64,000 nt of DNA, from assembly GCA_013398955.1 (NCBI GenBank), contig VWPU01010316.1, forward strand, positions 62,001-126,000, in the 5' to 3' direction. Below the pieces are notes generated by a model, which saw only the letters and a list, made by a program, of their open reading frames with translations, had not been told where the DNA came from and made no database searches. Below are positions 1 to 12,816 of the stretch, piece by piece. Both the position numbers and the translations under genes were made by a program. This DNA is from Callaeas wilsoni. Taxonomy: Eukaryota; Chordata; Aves; Passeriformes; Callaeidae. Position 1 is the stretch's first letter. Each line of letters starts with the position of its first letter.

Positions 1-3000
1 CCTCAGGAATGCAGTCTGAAGTACAGAATTTTACTGCTGACACACGTTTAATGTATGTCAGCATAATCCAACCTTTGTCATGTAAATTTGAAAAAAGAAA
101 ACACTTGAATGATTGAAGTCAAGTTAGCGTGAATCAAAGGGTCTGTGTTCTTCAGCAAGGAAACAAGGTGGATGGCTATAAGCAGGCAGAAATCCAGGTA
201 GTGAAGCTTTCCAATGGTATCTGCAAATCCTGTCTCTCCTTTTTCATCATCCAAGCTTCTGTGTGATTCTTTGAAGCTGCTCTTGTTGATAAGAGAGAAG
301 TGAAAAAGGACTGTTAAGGGTGGTGTTCGGAACAGTCTCTACAGTGTTGTAGGAGAGGGAGAAAGAGGCAACTGAGAGAATCCTTGTGACTTGTTGCAGC
401 TCTCACCTTCAGCTGAATATGTACTCTATGCCTGCTTACTGAAGTCAGAACCAAAAAAGTTATTGTTCTGACTAGCTCCTTAAAAAGGTTTGTATGAGCA
501 AGCTACATAAAATCACATGCATGTGCAAATATTGATGACTAGTACATGGGAAAAGCAGCCAAGGTATAGAAATAACTTGTGTGAACTAAGCTTACCTAGC
601 AAGTTGTGAACACTCTGGTTGATATGATGGAGTAAGATTGGATTATAAGGTCAGCCAGAATTCCTTCTAGCAATAGCTTGGAAATCTCATGTTAATGAAG
701 CTGAATTTTAAATGACAGATAATTCTGTGACTAATTGCTTGTGCTGTTTCTTCTGGCTTTTGTATTTCTCTGTCTTGGTGCAATTTAAAGCAGTCACTCA
801 ATCTTTATGTGCTAGTTCCTCTCTTTTTATTTATTAGGTATTGTGGTTTTTGATTGTAGATGCTGACAATTCCAAGTCCAGCATTCTGGCCTTCTCTTTG
901 CAGGGCTAAACTTTGGAGGGACTTGACTGGACAAGTTACACATTTTTCAGTATTGCTTCATATCACAGTTATTTGTGATTTTTTAAACTAGACATAGTTG
1001 AGATGTGCTAGTAGTAGCCTTGCAATACCGTACAGAATTGTTTTGACATAAGCTGCTTATCGGTTGGGTCCTATGATAAATCTTGAGTTTAGATTTTGAT
1101 CTATGCAACAATGCTGGTACAGTGATCTGTTGTAGGAAGTGTCATACTTAAAATGTTTTACCTTAAGGATTTAGATTACTACATGCTTTTAGATGTGTAG
1201 GATGCCTGACTTGTTTCTTCTGATGAAAGAACAAGGAGAAGATCACTGTACTTGTAACTTGAATACATTTGGCACACAAAATAGCTTAATCATCTTGCAG
1301 TTGATGGAATTTTAGTCTAGAATACATTGAAAGAAGACATTTGTGTTATGTATGAAGTTCATACAGAACAATTCTTGACCTAGCATGCACACATGTTCTT
1401 CTGTAGCTTTTTGAAAATGTTTAACTACCCACATCTTCCGTCCTTGGGGCAAGGCAGGTACGTCCAAAGGCGTGTGGGGATTTGCTCAACTTTTGCTGGT
1501 AAGGAGCATGGATTTCTGTCTTTTGTTGTAGTACTAAGACATGCAGATGAACTTCTGCCAGGGGCTGTCATTCTTCCTTCTCAGAGGAGTGTGTGTTCAA
1601 GTAGTTATTTTGAGCTTACATTGCCATGCCTCATGTTGAGCATCTAACACTGATAAAACCTGAAAGCTGCTGTTAACTTCAGTGTAATTTTGCTCTTCAA
1701 TTCCATCAAGACTCAAGCTTTGCCTAAAACAGTTGGTTAGCTCAGAGCTTTTGCCAATACAGCAATTGCTTTAGACAGGATAAGTATCCTTTGGGATGCC
1801 AGGGATTTTACTGTGCTTGTGGCTTTATTGTGCATTGAGAGTATAGCAAGTAGAATTCAATTTTTGCATGACTTCACCAAAAAAAAGTGCATTTCCAGCA
1901 TTTTGTTCAGCTGTGCTCTATAGGGGCTGAATTGGGAAGAAAGGGGAAAGATCGCTTGAGCATTCATTGGGTCCCATCCTACAGAAGCTGTACATGCTGT
2001 CATAAAAGTCGTAGCAAGTACTGACGAGTTTGTAAGGGTTTTTTTTTTTTTGCCTCATCTGTTACATTTTCACCTCTTTAATATCAGTGCATAGAACTGT
2101 AAAACTGTTGAAAGTGGCGTTTTTTGAGGCGATCTTAATAAGGGATAACTTGAAATGTATTGCTAAAGTATTCTTTTAAAAAATACATGTAAGGAATTTG
2201 ACCCGATTTTAGCACAAGTCTTCCCAGTGTAAGGCTAATTCTGTTTTAAATTTACTTCGAGCAAAAATACTTGGTAGATGATGTCACTGAAGAAGTTAGT
2301 AGCTTCCTTAAATGAATCCGAAGTTCAAGATGGGAAAGTTGTTTTAGATAATGCTTCTTGGAAGTGTCTAGACCAATATTGCAGCTTTTTTGCAACTTGT
2401 TAAAGCACAGGAAGAAGATGACATTTTTTTCTTGATGGTACTTTTTCAGGATATTTCAGTTATTTCTCCTTGGAGATGTGACATATGGTTCTTTCCCAAA
2501 GGGGTTGGAATTGAATTTTGCTACTGGAAAGCAGGTGACTCTCTCCCTTTTATGAGCTTTTTTCAAAATGTGGTATTTGAACAAAACAACAGAATTCAGC
2601 TTGCACTCTGTTGTAGTTCTAATTCTAGCAGAAGTTCAGACATCAAGTGCGCCTTTATTTTGCTTAAGTAAACAATGCTGATTGCGTGTAACTTGCTTGG
2701 ATTTCCTGCAGACAAGTGAAGTGAACGGAGATGCTTAGGTCTGAGAGTTTGAATGTGAAGGACTCGTGTTTTAGCTGCAGGAGTAGTCTGTAGGGATAGA
2801 TGGGGTGAAGAGTTTAAGAACAGGTGGGTTTTCAGTTTGTTGGGGCTGAGTCTGTGTTTATGGATGTTTGCTTGTACAAACTGAACTTTAAAATCTGTCA
2901 AAATACATTGGAGCAGCTAGATCTGGAGTTCACTTGTTACAATCAGGACAATTGCATTCCAAGGCTTTGTGTTTGCTGTCTTCTACATAGTAATCCAGGT

Positions 3001-3177
3001 GAATTTCCACTGTGCTTGCTTGCTTTTAATTGCGAATAGCGTCCTGTCCACTGCTACATATCCTGCTTTAGCCTGTTGCCTTTATTAGGTCATCCTAGTC
3101 TAGGAATTGTGCTGGTTAACAATGACTCTTCAATGAATGCTGCTGAATCACTGGTAGGTTTTTCTTCAGAAGCTTTT

Positions 3178-3197
3178 GCTTATATATGCTTATATAT
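3178..3197. repeat. Two-copy 10-bp A/T-rich direct repeat
   Basis: The unit gcttatatat occurs twice head to tail. It is a very short tandem duplication in intron 1 with no evident function. Confidence 0.6.
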
Positions 3198-4326
3198 GTT
3201 GATACTTAGTTTTTGACATTAGAGGTATTACAGCCATCTTCCGTGGATATACATGACACTTGATAGAAAAGCTTTTCAGAGAAGTAGTTTTTGTTACATT
3301 TTGCCTGTGATATCCTTTGAAGTGTTGATACCATGGTTTTAGGGCTCCTGTGTCAAGATGGTGAATCTTGTTGAGAAGAAGATAAAGGGAATGATCAAGT
3401 GAACAAAGACTGAACTCTGTCTCAGTGGGGAAGGAGGGATGTTTTCTGAATTATGCAGTACATACAAACCTTTCCTCCAGTGAGGATTTACTCTGAAGTG
3501 GAAGGCAGGATTATGGCTGTGAAACTATTAACTATGTTTTATTGTATCATATCATGTACTTGTAATGCTTACTTTTTAAGAGTGATCTTCCTGTAAAGTA
3601 GGAGGAAGTTTCACAAATACTAAAGGCTTGCCTGTGTTCTACTCTGCCAGTTTTGACTCATCGTGAATGTTTCTTTAAAGAAAAAGATGAGTTTAGCACA
3701 GTTCCATAAAACTCATCATTTGGAATCTGCTTTTCTTTCTCAGGTGAAAAGGTAACAGCCTTCGAGTAGTAGAGCTTGAACTGCTAATTCCTAAAGGAAA
3801 CTTAACTACTTCAGAGCTTCCCCCAGCATCCATATAATACGGACTGCACCAAAATGAGGAGTGTAATGAGTAAACTGTGTAACTATCCTGATGGTTACAT
3901 GCCCTTAAGAACAGCATAATGGTGACCTAGTCCTTCTTTGACAAAGCAGTACAGAATCAATCTGCAGCCTTGTGCTAAATCTTGCAGGAATCTTTAAGAG
4001 TCTAAGTAGATTTGAGTGCAAAAATTCAATTGCTGATTTTGGACCAATTTGCCAGGTGAAAATTTGATATATATTCTTGGTATGTTACCTTTGCAAAAGC
4101 AGCCTGCTGGTAGAGACTGTGAGGTGAATCCTTGGTCTTAGTTAAATATAAAACCTACTAATTCTGTGCCTTTGTTCCTAAATTATGACAGTGTGGACAA
4201 GAAAAAATACTTCTAATAAGCATGTATCTGCATGTAGGTTTTCTTTGTAAGTTTCAAATAAAAATAGAGAGCAGTACAATAGTTTGAGGTTTTACTTGTA
4301 TTATTTTTGCTTCCTTTGCCACACTC

Positions 4327-4900
4327 TTTTTTTTTTTTTTTCTAAAATCCAACTTGCTGCTTTATTTTTATACATCTCATTGCACTGGGGCTCGCCTGAA
4401 GTCATCACTGCTATCCTTAGTTTGATGAGAATGAAAGGGGAAGCAGCCTTACATGACTGAGAAGCTTCAAAAACATTGCAGGCAGTAGCTTCATCTGTAT
4501 TTAATGAAAGGGCTTGAGCAAAAGTAGAAATCTGCAGAATGATCTGGCAGTAAGGTTTCAGCAACAGTGATTGCGGCATAGTTTCCCAAAGGCTGGGCAA
4601 AGACACTCAAGGTTTTTCAGTGTTTTGAGCTAATTGAGGCCTCTTTGCACTTATCTTTAGGCAGGACTGGTGCTGAGCTTTGATTTGCAGGTTCTCAGGC
4701 AAGGTGGGATGAGGTGTTCCGATTTCAGTTGAGTGGGGTGATGGCAATGGTGCTCCAGGTGTGAATTCAGGGGCTGCCACCCACTCTACTGGCTCCCCCG
4801 ACCAGCTAGGAAATAGCCCAGCTTTCCCAAGTGGATTCAGATCAAAATCTTCAAAACTGAGTGGTGATTTTTGGGTGTTGTTTTTCTCCAATGTGTACAA
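4327..4900 (-). pseudogene. Possible minus-strand retrosequence with poly(A) tail
   Basis: Read on the minus strand, this segment has a 97-codon open frame (4900 to 4607), then about 240 nt of untranslated-like sequence, then AATAAA (minus strand, 4366-4361), and about 20 nt further a pure A15 tract (4341-4327). This order (ORF, UTR, polyadenylation signal, oligo-A) is the signature of a reverse-transcribed mRNA 3' end. The peptide has protein-like stretches (for example SFEDFDLNPLGKAGLFPSW), but I do not recognise a family. Target-site duplications were not found by eye, and the 5' limit is unknown. Alternatives are the terminal exon of an antisense transcript, or chance. Processed pseudogenes are scarce in birds, which argues for caution. 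Confidence 0.3.
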
Positions 4901-7398
4901 GAATTGATATTCACAGGATATTAGCGTGTGAAATACCTTGTTTCTGAAATGACATGCTGAAAGCCGGCTGGGTTCGATTACATATCCTCTCCAGCAGCAG
5001 CCACTGTGTCACAGCTCTGGCCCCTACGTGCCATTCCTCTGCTCTCCATGCCGAACTACTCACCATGAGCTGTCCCTAAGGCCTCTCAGTCAAGAAGAGA
5101 AGCAAGAAATTAAAGCAGCCTGTTTTGTCTGAAAAGGCTGGGGGGCAGCTTGTGAGGAACAGCTGATGTGGTACGGCTGATGCAATGCTGGCCTTGGGCC
5201 AGGGGCCCAGCAGTGTGCAGATGAGGATGACAACCTCTGTAGCTGCTCAGCTGTAGCAGGAAAAGTACATCCCTAAATTAGGCGCTCAGAGTTAATTCAG
5301 TCACTTCTGAAAAGTCTCAAACTTCAACACTATTCCTACTGAATAATAACTTAAGCCTCTCTTACCACTGGTGAATACCCGAGATGGCTCAGGGCGGGCA
5401 GTCTCTCCAGCTGGCCAGGCTGCCTGCACCATGCAGGTCACAAGGAATTTTTAGTTTTCATTCCATCAGACCAATATTAGTAATAAAAATAAGACCTGCT
5501 GCACAGAAGTGAACGTGTTTCTTATGTCAACACTTTTCCCTGCTCTTATTTTGGTAATGTCTTAAGTTGCTCTTTAGAGGCAGACTTTATTGGCTGTACT
5601 TTTCAAACAGGGGGAATACTACGTACTTGCAACTTAATCAGCCGTATAGCTGAAGAGAGGTTTTTTTTTTCCTCCCCAAGTACTTTTATGTCCCATAATG
5701 AGCTGGTATTTTCTAACTTCTGATGGTAATGTATTCCATATGCCTTCCATTGCTGGGATAAAGAGCTTTACTCCAGAATCCAAAGCAAGTGGCTGTGAGT
5801 ATTTATTTAATAAGGTTTGAAGTCTCTGCACCAGGCAGGATGTCAGTATGTTGTGTACCCGGAGCTTCCTCAGGCTGCTTGTGGTGCGATCTTCTTTAAC
5901 ATCATGGAAAGGTCGCTCCTGTCCCATCCTGCTTCCTATGAAGCACGGTAGGTTCTGTGGTTCCAATGACAGTCCTGCTGTTTCAATCAAGTTCCTTGCT
6001 TTTCTTTGTCCTTGTTGTGAGTACTGGTAGTTTCCCTCCAGGACTTGGGACAAGTTAAAACTGGGAGGAATTCAGCCATGAATATCAAGATAGCCAGATG
6101 AGTGGTCTGCTCGTAATTCCTTTGAGGCATCTCTTCTCATTAATGCCTTGCACAGAACAAAAGTCCTGTTGTGGGGGTGCTTAGGAGTTGCTGTAGTCTT
6201 GGAGACCTGACAGAAATGAAAAATAATCTTTTTATGGTTTCTTGCTAAAATACTCAAACTGCTTTGGTTGGGCTTAGCATTTGAAAAATATTTTCTGGTA
6301 TGTGACTCTTCTCGATGTTCTGGCATATTTGCCTTCGCTCTGATCAGTGCAACAATAATTATAGTTAAAGTTTTTGGCAGGATTCAAATTTATGTTTCAA
6401 GTCACAAAGGTTCATCATTGCCATTTTATCTGCCCGACTGTTGGATTTGGTATATTATCACAGGCCCCTGTGAAAACTAATTTGCTCCCTTCAGGGTTAG
6501 TTAAAACTGAGGAAAAATCTGTATGTGAATCTCATGAAGCCTTCTAAATCTTGAATGGGAGGTCTGTGAGGCAGATTGGGGAACATAATTTCAGAACTGC
6601 TGATGCTTTTTCTGAAAACCGTGCTTCCACTGGCAGAGTACCTCAAAACCAACAGATTTTTGATGGTGATGCTGTAATTATGCCATAACTTTCGGTGTTT
6701 GATTCGTAGCCTGAAGGCGTTCTGGTGTAGTCCAAATTGCTCCCCATCTTTTTGTACACTTGGAAGAAAAAAGGTCATTTGCCTTCTGATTTGAATATTT
6801 TCCAGGTCATAGAAAAGGCAGGTGCAGTTCTGAGCCTTTCCCTTGTCCTGCACTCCCCAGCCTGTCAGGGATGAGCCCTCTTGCAGGAGACTCTGCCACC
6901 TGCTGCTTTCCTCCCTGAAGTGAGGAGCAGCCAACCTTAGATCCCTTCATACTCTTTCCAAACCCCATCCCACTTCTGCTGTGGCAGAGCTCACTGTCAT
7001 TTAAACTTTTCCTGCTTTTATGCTCTCTTGGCAGCTAATACCTGAGCTCTTTAAAGCTGCAGTCTGTCCAAGCTTATTTTTCAGTAGGCAAGGCTGCTAC
7101 ATTTCAAACAGCTTTTGCTCACAGTTACCTGCAAAAAATACTTGGGCAGATTTAGGAATCTAGGAATTTAGTTCCACAACTAGTTGGTATGTCCTTGATC
7201 AACCTCCACTTAAAATCAAAATAAATCGGTGGCTTTTGACTAATTCTTTTTCCCCTCACTTGCATGATAATAGTATCACAGTGTTCTATCAAATATCAAT
7301 GATTATAGTCCTTAAGCAGGAAGAAAACGGAATATGTGAGCAGATTGTGTCTCAGGCAACAACATGGGATCCAATATTAAACATGAGCTTTTCAAGTT

Positions 7399-7456
7399 AC
7401 AGAATCATGGAAGAGCCCAGGTTGGAAGGAACCTCGAAAGATCATCTGGTCCAACC
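7399..7456 (-). mobile_element. CR1 LINE 3' tail fragment
   Basis: The + strand reads like the reverse complement of a CR1 3' end: acagaatcatgg, then a ggttggaaggaacct block, then atcatctggtccaacc. About 58 bp remain, so this is a severely 5'-truncated insertion. It lies inside a chance open frame (7236-7613) that has no coding meaning. Confidence 0.85.
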
Positions 7457-10400
7457 AGATGGTTGGTTATGCAGTGAAGTAGACAAGAATAGGAAGAGAG
7501 AAACCATTTGCTTTAATGAAATAGGTCCAGTGTTTATTTCTGTATGTTCTCATCAGGAACCTTCTGGCTTTCACTTAGCAAAGGATAGTACTTGCTGGGA
7601 AAAAGCACCTTAAATCCTTTGAAGGATTCCTTTGAGTTTAGAGGGGTTATTTAATTTTTTTTTCTTATATTTGTAGGAGTAACTGAAGGTTCTTATTCCA
7701 GTAATTTTCCAGTCAAATATGAAAGTACAGTTCATATCTAGCAGGAATACTTCCCGTGATAGCTTTCTTCCAGCTTTTCTAGTAAACCTTTACTAATGAT
7801 ACTGATTGTTACTGTATCTTGTGACTTACAAACTCTTTGAATTTACATGAAATTTTAAGAACTACTGTTTAGAGACTTCTGAGTAGTTTCACAGGTCCAG
7901 CTGTGCCACCATCATGTATCTAGTCCAAGAGAGTCTGGTCCTAGGAAGCAGATTTCTCAGGCATCTGAATATATTTTCCCCTGTAACTTTTTCCAAGACT
8001 AACTTGTCAGTACCCTTTGTGAAGTGTAAGTACCCAGCGTGGTAGTTGTTTTACCACTGGGCTAGGCAGGATAATGCTGCTGCTTCATTGTTCCAAAATG
8101 CTGTTGTGGTTCCTACCAAGCCTCTTGGCTGCAGCACTGTAGCCAGAGCTCATACTCTTGGCTATCCATAATATTCCTGAAAATTTTCTGAGGTTTGGTG
8201 TTTTCCAGGACACAGGTCTGCCCATATTAAGTGCAAATTATGCACTTTGTTCCTGAATGTTCCTGAAAGTTGCGTTTGGTTATGCTGAAATGCTAGATGA
8301 GCTTGTCTTCCCAAGAGATTGAGGTTATGTCTTGCAGTCTTAAGGGGTTTCTGTCAAAAGTGGGTTCTGCTTTTCCTGGGACGTTAGAGAACACACAGTC
8401 AGAAAAGAGAGCTGGGAAGATGATCATAAAACATAATTTTTGAAGTGAAACTGCACACATCCCTGACAGCTATTCCTTATGCAGTTGTGCTGTTAGTATT
8501 TACCAGGCACTTCTTACTCCATTGCTTTTTATTACATTGTTTGTGTGTGTTGTTAATTTTTTAATCAGCACTCTGTGGCATGAAGCCCATCATTCTGCAC
8601 AAGCTAAGTAAATTCTCAGTTACTTTAAGAACCAAATGTTTCATATTCCAAATGTAATCTTCGATTCAGCTTTTGTGTTTGTTAAGGCTCAGTTGCTCTA
8701 ATTTACTTACTTGTATTGTCTATCAGTTGTCTTGTGGCTTTGCATGAAACAAGTGTCCCAGTTCCCTCTATTATGTTGGGCAAGGAGTTAATCCACAGCT
8801 TCTGTGGTTGGATATGAATTTACTTGGCAGTGTAACTGCTGCTTTCTTGGAGCACCTATTGTTGAATTTGATGCTGATACCTTGTGGGCATTAAAGTTTC
8901 AGTGTTTCAGTTCAAGCAACAATGATGTTCCTGCAGATCCAAACTGGCAGACATTGGTAGCCTAAATGCTAGCGTTTATTAGAGCAAAGCAAGGCTTGAG
9001 GATAACTATGCCAAGTGTTAAATTGGCATAAATTGGCAGGAAGATTCAAAAAGGCTGCTTTTAAAGATAAGGACAAGAATTGGCACGGGCTAGGCAAGGG
9101 TGAGAGAATGGCAGTGGGCAGGGCATGTGGTAGGTGTCCTCTGTCTTTCTGTAGATAATTTGAAGGCAAGAGCAGACTCATTGAGACAAACGAGCTGTCA
9201 TGCAAGCAGGAATAATAGCAAGTTGAAGTAATAGTGTGCAGCACTTGTCACTGCTGGAGATCAGTAGGCATGGCTCTGAGATGTTGTTGTTACAATCAAC
9301 TCTTTGCTTTTCTAGAGTCCTAATTAGTTATTAATTCCTTGTATTTAAGAACTTTGGTAAACATTAGCATAGGAAAATAAGTGATTTATCTTTTATCGTG
9401 ATGGGGAAGCTACTTGGAATTAACATACCCTTTGGTTTGTTTATCCAGGGAAGCTCCCTCCCAAAGTTCACCAACACCAGTGTTCTTACATAAATTTGAA
9501 CTGGTTTAACCTGAGCATGATTAGCTCTTGTCTCTGTTTGCAAAAGACTTAAATGTATTTGCATGACTCAGATCTGGGCTGGACTGTTTAGGGTTTGATA
9601 GGGTAACTTGGTGTAGATAAATCAGATTAGAATGAGTAAGTCGTGCCTCCCGTTTACATCCTGAAAGAGCAGAGATGAGATATGCTTGTCTGTGTGTTGC
9701 CATTGCTCATGATGTTTTCTGTAGAGTAGAATCTTATTAATAGATTAGATTAGTAGAATCTGAGACATTTAAAGTCATTTAACAGATTTGGTCTAACTGG
9801 TAGTTATGCTAATAATCTGAGTTACTATAAATAGTGAATTCATTGTAATACAGACAAAAGAACTTCACTCTTTCCGAATCTCTACTCAGGCGAAAGCAGG
9901 GTCTTTGAGGGTTGCACCTGCTAATATAATGGCTGCGTGTGCTGCCTCTGCTGTGGGGTTTGGGCTGAACAGTGTGGGCTGGGGAAGGTAGGACCTGTAT
10001 CCTTCGGGAAGCTTTTGAAGCTGTTCAATCCGTGACCTGAAGGATATCCAGAAGAGACGGGGAGATGCAAAGATACGGGTCAGCATGCAGTAAATCACCC
10101 CCTTCTGCAGTTGCCACACAGGCCATGTGAACTCAACAGTAACCAATTACTTACTGTTGCGGATGAAGATATGATTTCTAGGTTCTACAGATACCATTAA
10201 TTGGTGCTTCTGTGATTATTGCAGATTATTTAATGTGGCCTGCTCCTCATGATACCAATCTGTCAAATCTTTCTACCTATGGAAGAAGACTGTACTGAAG
10301 CTAATATTAAATGACCTGTTTGCATGGTTCTGAAGCTGTATTTCATTTGTCATGCTGCAGTTTGTAGCTTGAAAATTTGCTGATCAAGTCTCAGGATGAC

Positions 10401-10459
10401 TTGAGTGAAAGAGGCAAAGATTTTCTGTGATTAAGTGGATGCTTTTGTTTCTATTTCAG

Positions 10460-10656
10460 GAAAGCCCCACAGCACTGGCAGCTCCGAACGGATTCAGCTC
10501 TCAGGAATGTACAATGTTCGAAAAGGGAAAATACATTTGCCAGTCAACAGATGGACAAGACGCCAAGCTATCCTTTGTGGAACATGCCTAATTGTCTCAT
10601 CAGTAAAAGAAAGCCAGACTGGAAAGATGCATGTCCTCCCTTTAATTGGTGGAAAA
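10460..10656 (+). CDS. PHLPP1: PHLPP1 exon 2 (first half of PH domain)
   Basis: The 197-nt exon starts after tttctatttcag and ends at donor AAA|gtaaga. It enters at phase 1 and leaves at phase 0. Its 65 whole codons read [20 protein letters not shown] at the start and end in [12 protein letters not shown]. They form the N-terminal beta strands of the PH domain, including [19 protein letters not shown] with its conserved tryptophan. In the family this domain mediates weak phosphoinositide binding and docking to partners such as PKC. The sequence is nearly identical to what I know of mammalian PHLPP1. An in-frame ATG lies upstream at 10435, but it is intronic, so translation does not start there; the frame is supplied by exon 1 outside the window. 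Confidence 0.97.
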
Positions 10657-12690
10657 GTAAGATATTTTATTTTATTTCTTTGCTTGGTTAAGCCCTGTCT
10701 CTTTATGAAGAGAAGATTGCATTCAGTTAGGATGATTCTGACCCTCCAAAGGCTTGTTTCTATAAATGGGATTATCAAAGTATGTAAATGACTTTTGATT
10801 ATGTTTGGTCAGGTAGTTTAACACTTCAGAATGTTTGAATTAAAACAACAAAGGCAAGCAATGGATGCGCAATCAGTGTCTTTTTCTTGTGTGCAGTGTT
10901 AAGTGGTTTATATATGCAATAGCATACAGCCAAAGGATGCATGCGGGTCTGTTGTGTATGATCTGTGCCGTGCCTCCTTAGACAGGTTTTATCCGTGCTG
11001 GGATAAGTTCTTAATTTCTGAAAATTAGCAAATAAGGGCATGGGCTTATTCTGAACATTGGGGGAGTTTTGAGTGTTCAGCATTGTATGAGTTGTGGTCT
11101 GTTGTAAGCTAACAGCAACAAACATTTTTCCTTGTGAAAAGCTGAAACTGAACTTTTTTCTGATAGATTACATCTGAAACCCAGGAGTTCCAGATTAAAC
11201 ACAAGGAAATTTATTTTTTCCCACTGTGATGGTGACTGAGCACTGGCATAGGTTACCCAGACGGGTGATGGCATATCCATCACCCCTGGAGATACTCAAA
11301 AACCATCTGGACATGGTCCTGGGCAACTGGCTTTAGGTGGACCTGCTTGAGCAAGGGTTGAACCAGATGACCTCTAGAGGTCCCTTCCCACCTTAACTCT
11401 TCTGTGAAACTGTAGTGAAGACAGTAAGATTATATTACTGTTTCAACCTAAATAGTGTTTCAGAAAACTGTTATTGGCTTGTTTAGCTGAGGTAATGGGA
11501 AGAGAATCATCAGCTTGTGGATGAAGTTACACCATAAGTAATCCTCCTTTACCTTATGTATTGGTAAGTTGAATTCTAAAGAGTTATTTAGAGAGAAACA
11601 AGCTTCACAATATTGTATATGCAGACTAGAGTTGATTCATTAATATTCTATATTAGCAGTGTGAAAAGTAGTGCTGCCTTCTACGAGCTGTTTTTCCTGC
11701 TTCATTTATGATTCTTCGCATGATCCTCCACCTCTTCTTGGGAGATACTGAAGTAGAGACATTGTCCTCTTTTGGCAACAGTGTGTGAACTCCTGGCAGT
11801 GAATTGTATTCCTGGCTGTAGGTTGCTGGAAAGGACAGGATTAAAGTTCCCATCAGCCTTCCCTTTGAGATGAATATTCTTTTCATCTCAATATATTTCT
11901 TTTAATTTAAAAAGGGAAAAGATTAAATACCTTTTTTAATTGCTTAGCATGGAATTTCTAAGTAGCTTTTGCACAGAAATGCCTTATGTGATGTAAAACA
12001 CACAGGCTGTGTTAAGCAGAAAGTTGACAACAAATTTTAAAAGAAAAGGATAACTAAGCTCAGAAAAATGTACTGAGGTCTTCTGCTGACAAAGCTTGAG
12101 AGGAGGGTGCTTGGCACAGAACTAAGTGTTTTTTAAATTATTGCTCAAAAAATATTCTTCCTCAACCCCATAAATACTCTGCACTTCCTGGTTTGCAAAG
12201 GCTTTCCAGAATGCTGTACTGAGACATTGAGACCATAAGTTGTGTGGGACTTCTCGTGTATGGTAGCAGAATGATGTATTCTGGGTGTTTTTTAGCAAGT
12301 TGAGAAATGCCAAAGAATTTAATTGGGCTGTAAAAGAAGCATTTTGTTAAGCCTGTTTTTAATAACCAAGGAGTATAAATCGTATTTTTTTTAGGTTGCA
12401 TAAAAACAGTCTTAAATGCGTTTCACTGGCAAACCTTTTATGGTGTTCAGTTTCTATGAAAATGTTGATGTTCTTGGTGGTTTTCTCTGTTCTGCCCTCC
12501 TTCTATTCTCATTCCTGCTTGTGTAGATTTCATGAATATTTGACAGCCAAGACCCAGCTTGGGTTTTTGAGATGGTTAGTCCAGCTCTACTCGATGATCT
12601 CCTGTTGGGCACACTTTAACTTTGCCTTGGGGAGTTGTGCAAAGAGAGTTTTGATTCTTGTTGACGCACAGTTTTGTGTCTCTGTTGTAG
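10657..12690 (+). other. PHLPP1: Intron 2 of PHLPP1
   Basis: A 2034-nt phase-0 GT-AG intron splitting the PH domain (donor gtaaga, acceptor tctgttgtag). It contains a CR1 3' fragment at 11168-11413. I see no other recognisable element. Confidence 0.95.
11168..11413 (+). mobile_element. CR1 LINE 3' fragment
   Basis: About 246 bp match the CR1 3' region in sense orientation. Recognisable blocks are atccatcacccctggagata, a diverged ctggacatggtcctgggcaa, and ttgaaccagatgacctctag followed by aggtcccttcccaccttaa and a terminal tctgtgaaactgt. It is 5'-truncated and diverged from the consensus, and lies inside intron 2. Confidence 0.9.
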
Positions 12691-12816
12691 GTGGAAGAAG
12701 TGAAAAAGCACCAGCACTGTTTAGCATTTAGCTCTTCTGGACCTCAAAGCCAGACCTACTACATTTGTTTCGATAACTTCACTGAATATCTGCGATGGCT
12801 GCGACAAGCATCAAAG
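12691..12816 (+). CDS. PHLPP1: PHLPP1 exon 3 (second half of PH domain)
   Basis: The 126-nt exon (42 codons, phase 0 at both ends) follows tctgttgtag and ends at AAG|gtgaga. It encodes [20 protein letters not shown] and continues to [16 protein letters not shown]. The last segment is the C-terminal alpha-helix of the PH fold with its hallmark tryptophan (RWLRQ). Because both flanking introns are phase 0, skipping this exon would keep frame but remove the PH helix. Apart from its first codon, the exon lies in an open frame that runs 51 codons past the donor (12817-12969), which is intronic and not coding. Confidence 0.97.

Larger units (their letters stand above)
1..10459 (+). other. PHLPP1: Intron 1 of PHLPP1 (3' part)
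   Basis: No coding exon was recognised here. The sequence is A/T-rich and CpG-poor, unlike the GC-rich first exon expected for PHLPP1, so the promoter and exon 1 lie upstream of the window. Visible contents are a 13-T run at 2039-2051, a short direct repeat at 3178-3197, a possible minus-strand retrosequence at 4327-4900 and a CR1 tail at 7399-7456. The intron ends with a pyrimidine-rich acceptor (tttctatttcag). It is phase 1, since exon 2 supplies the last two bases of the split codon. Confidence 0.9.

Noticed and set aside
1..10459. Search for PHLPP1 exon 1, promoter or CpG island
   Set aside because: No GC-rich segment, start codon context or N-terminal PHLPP sequence is present; these lie upstream of the window.
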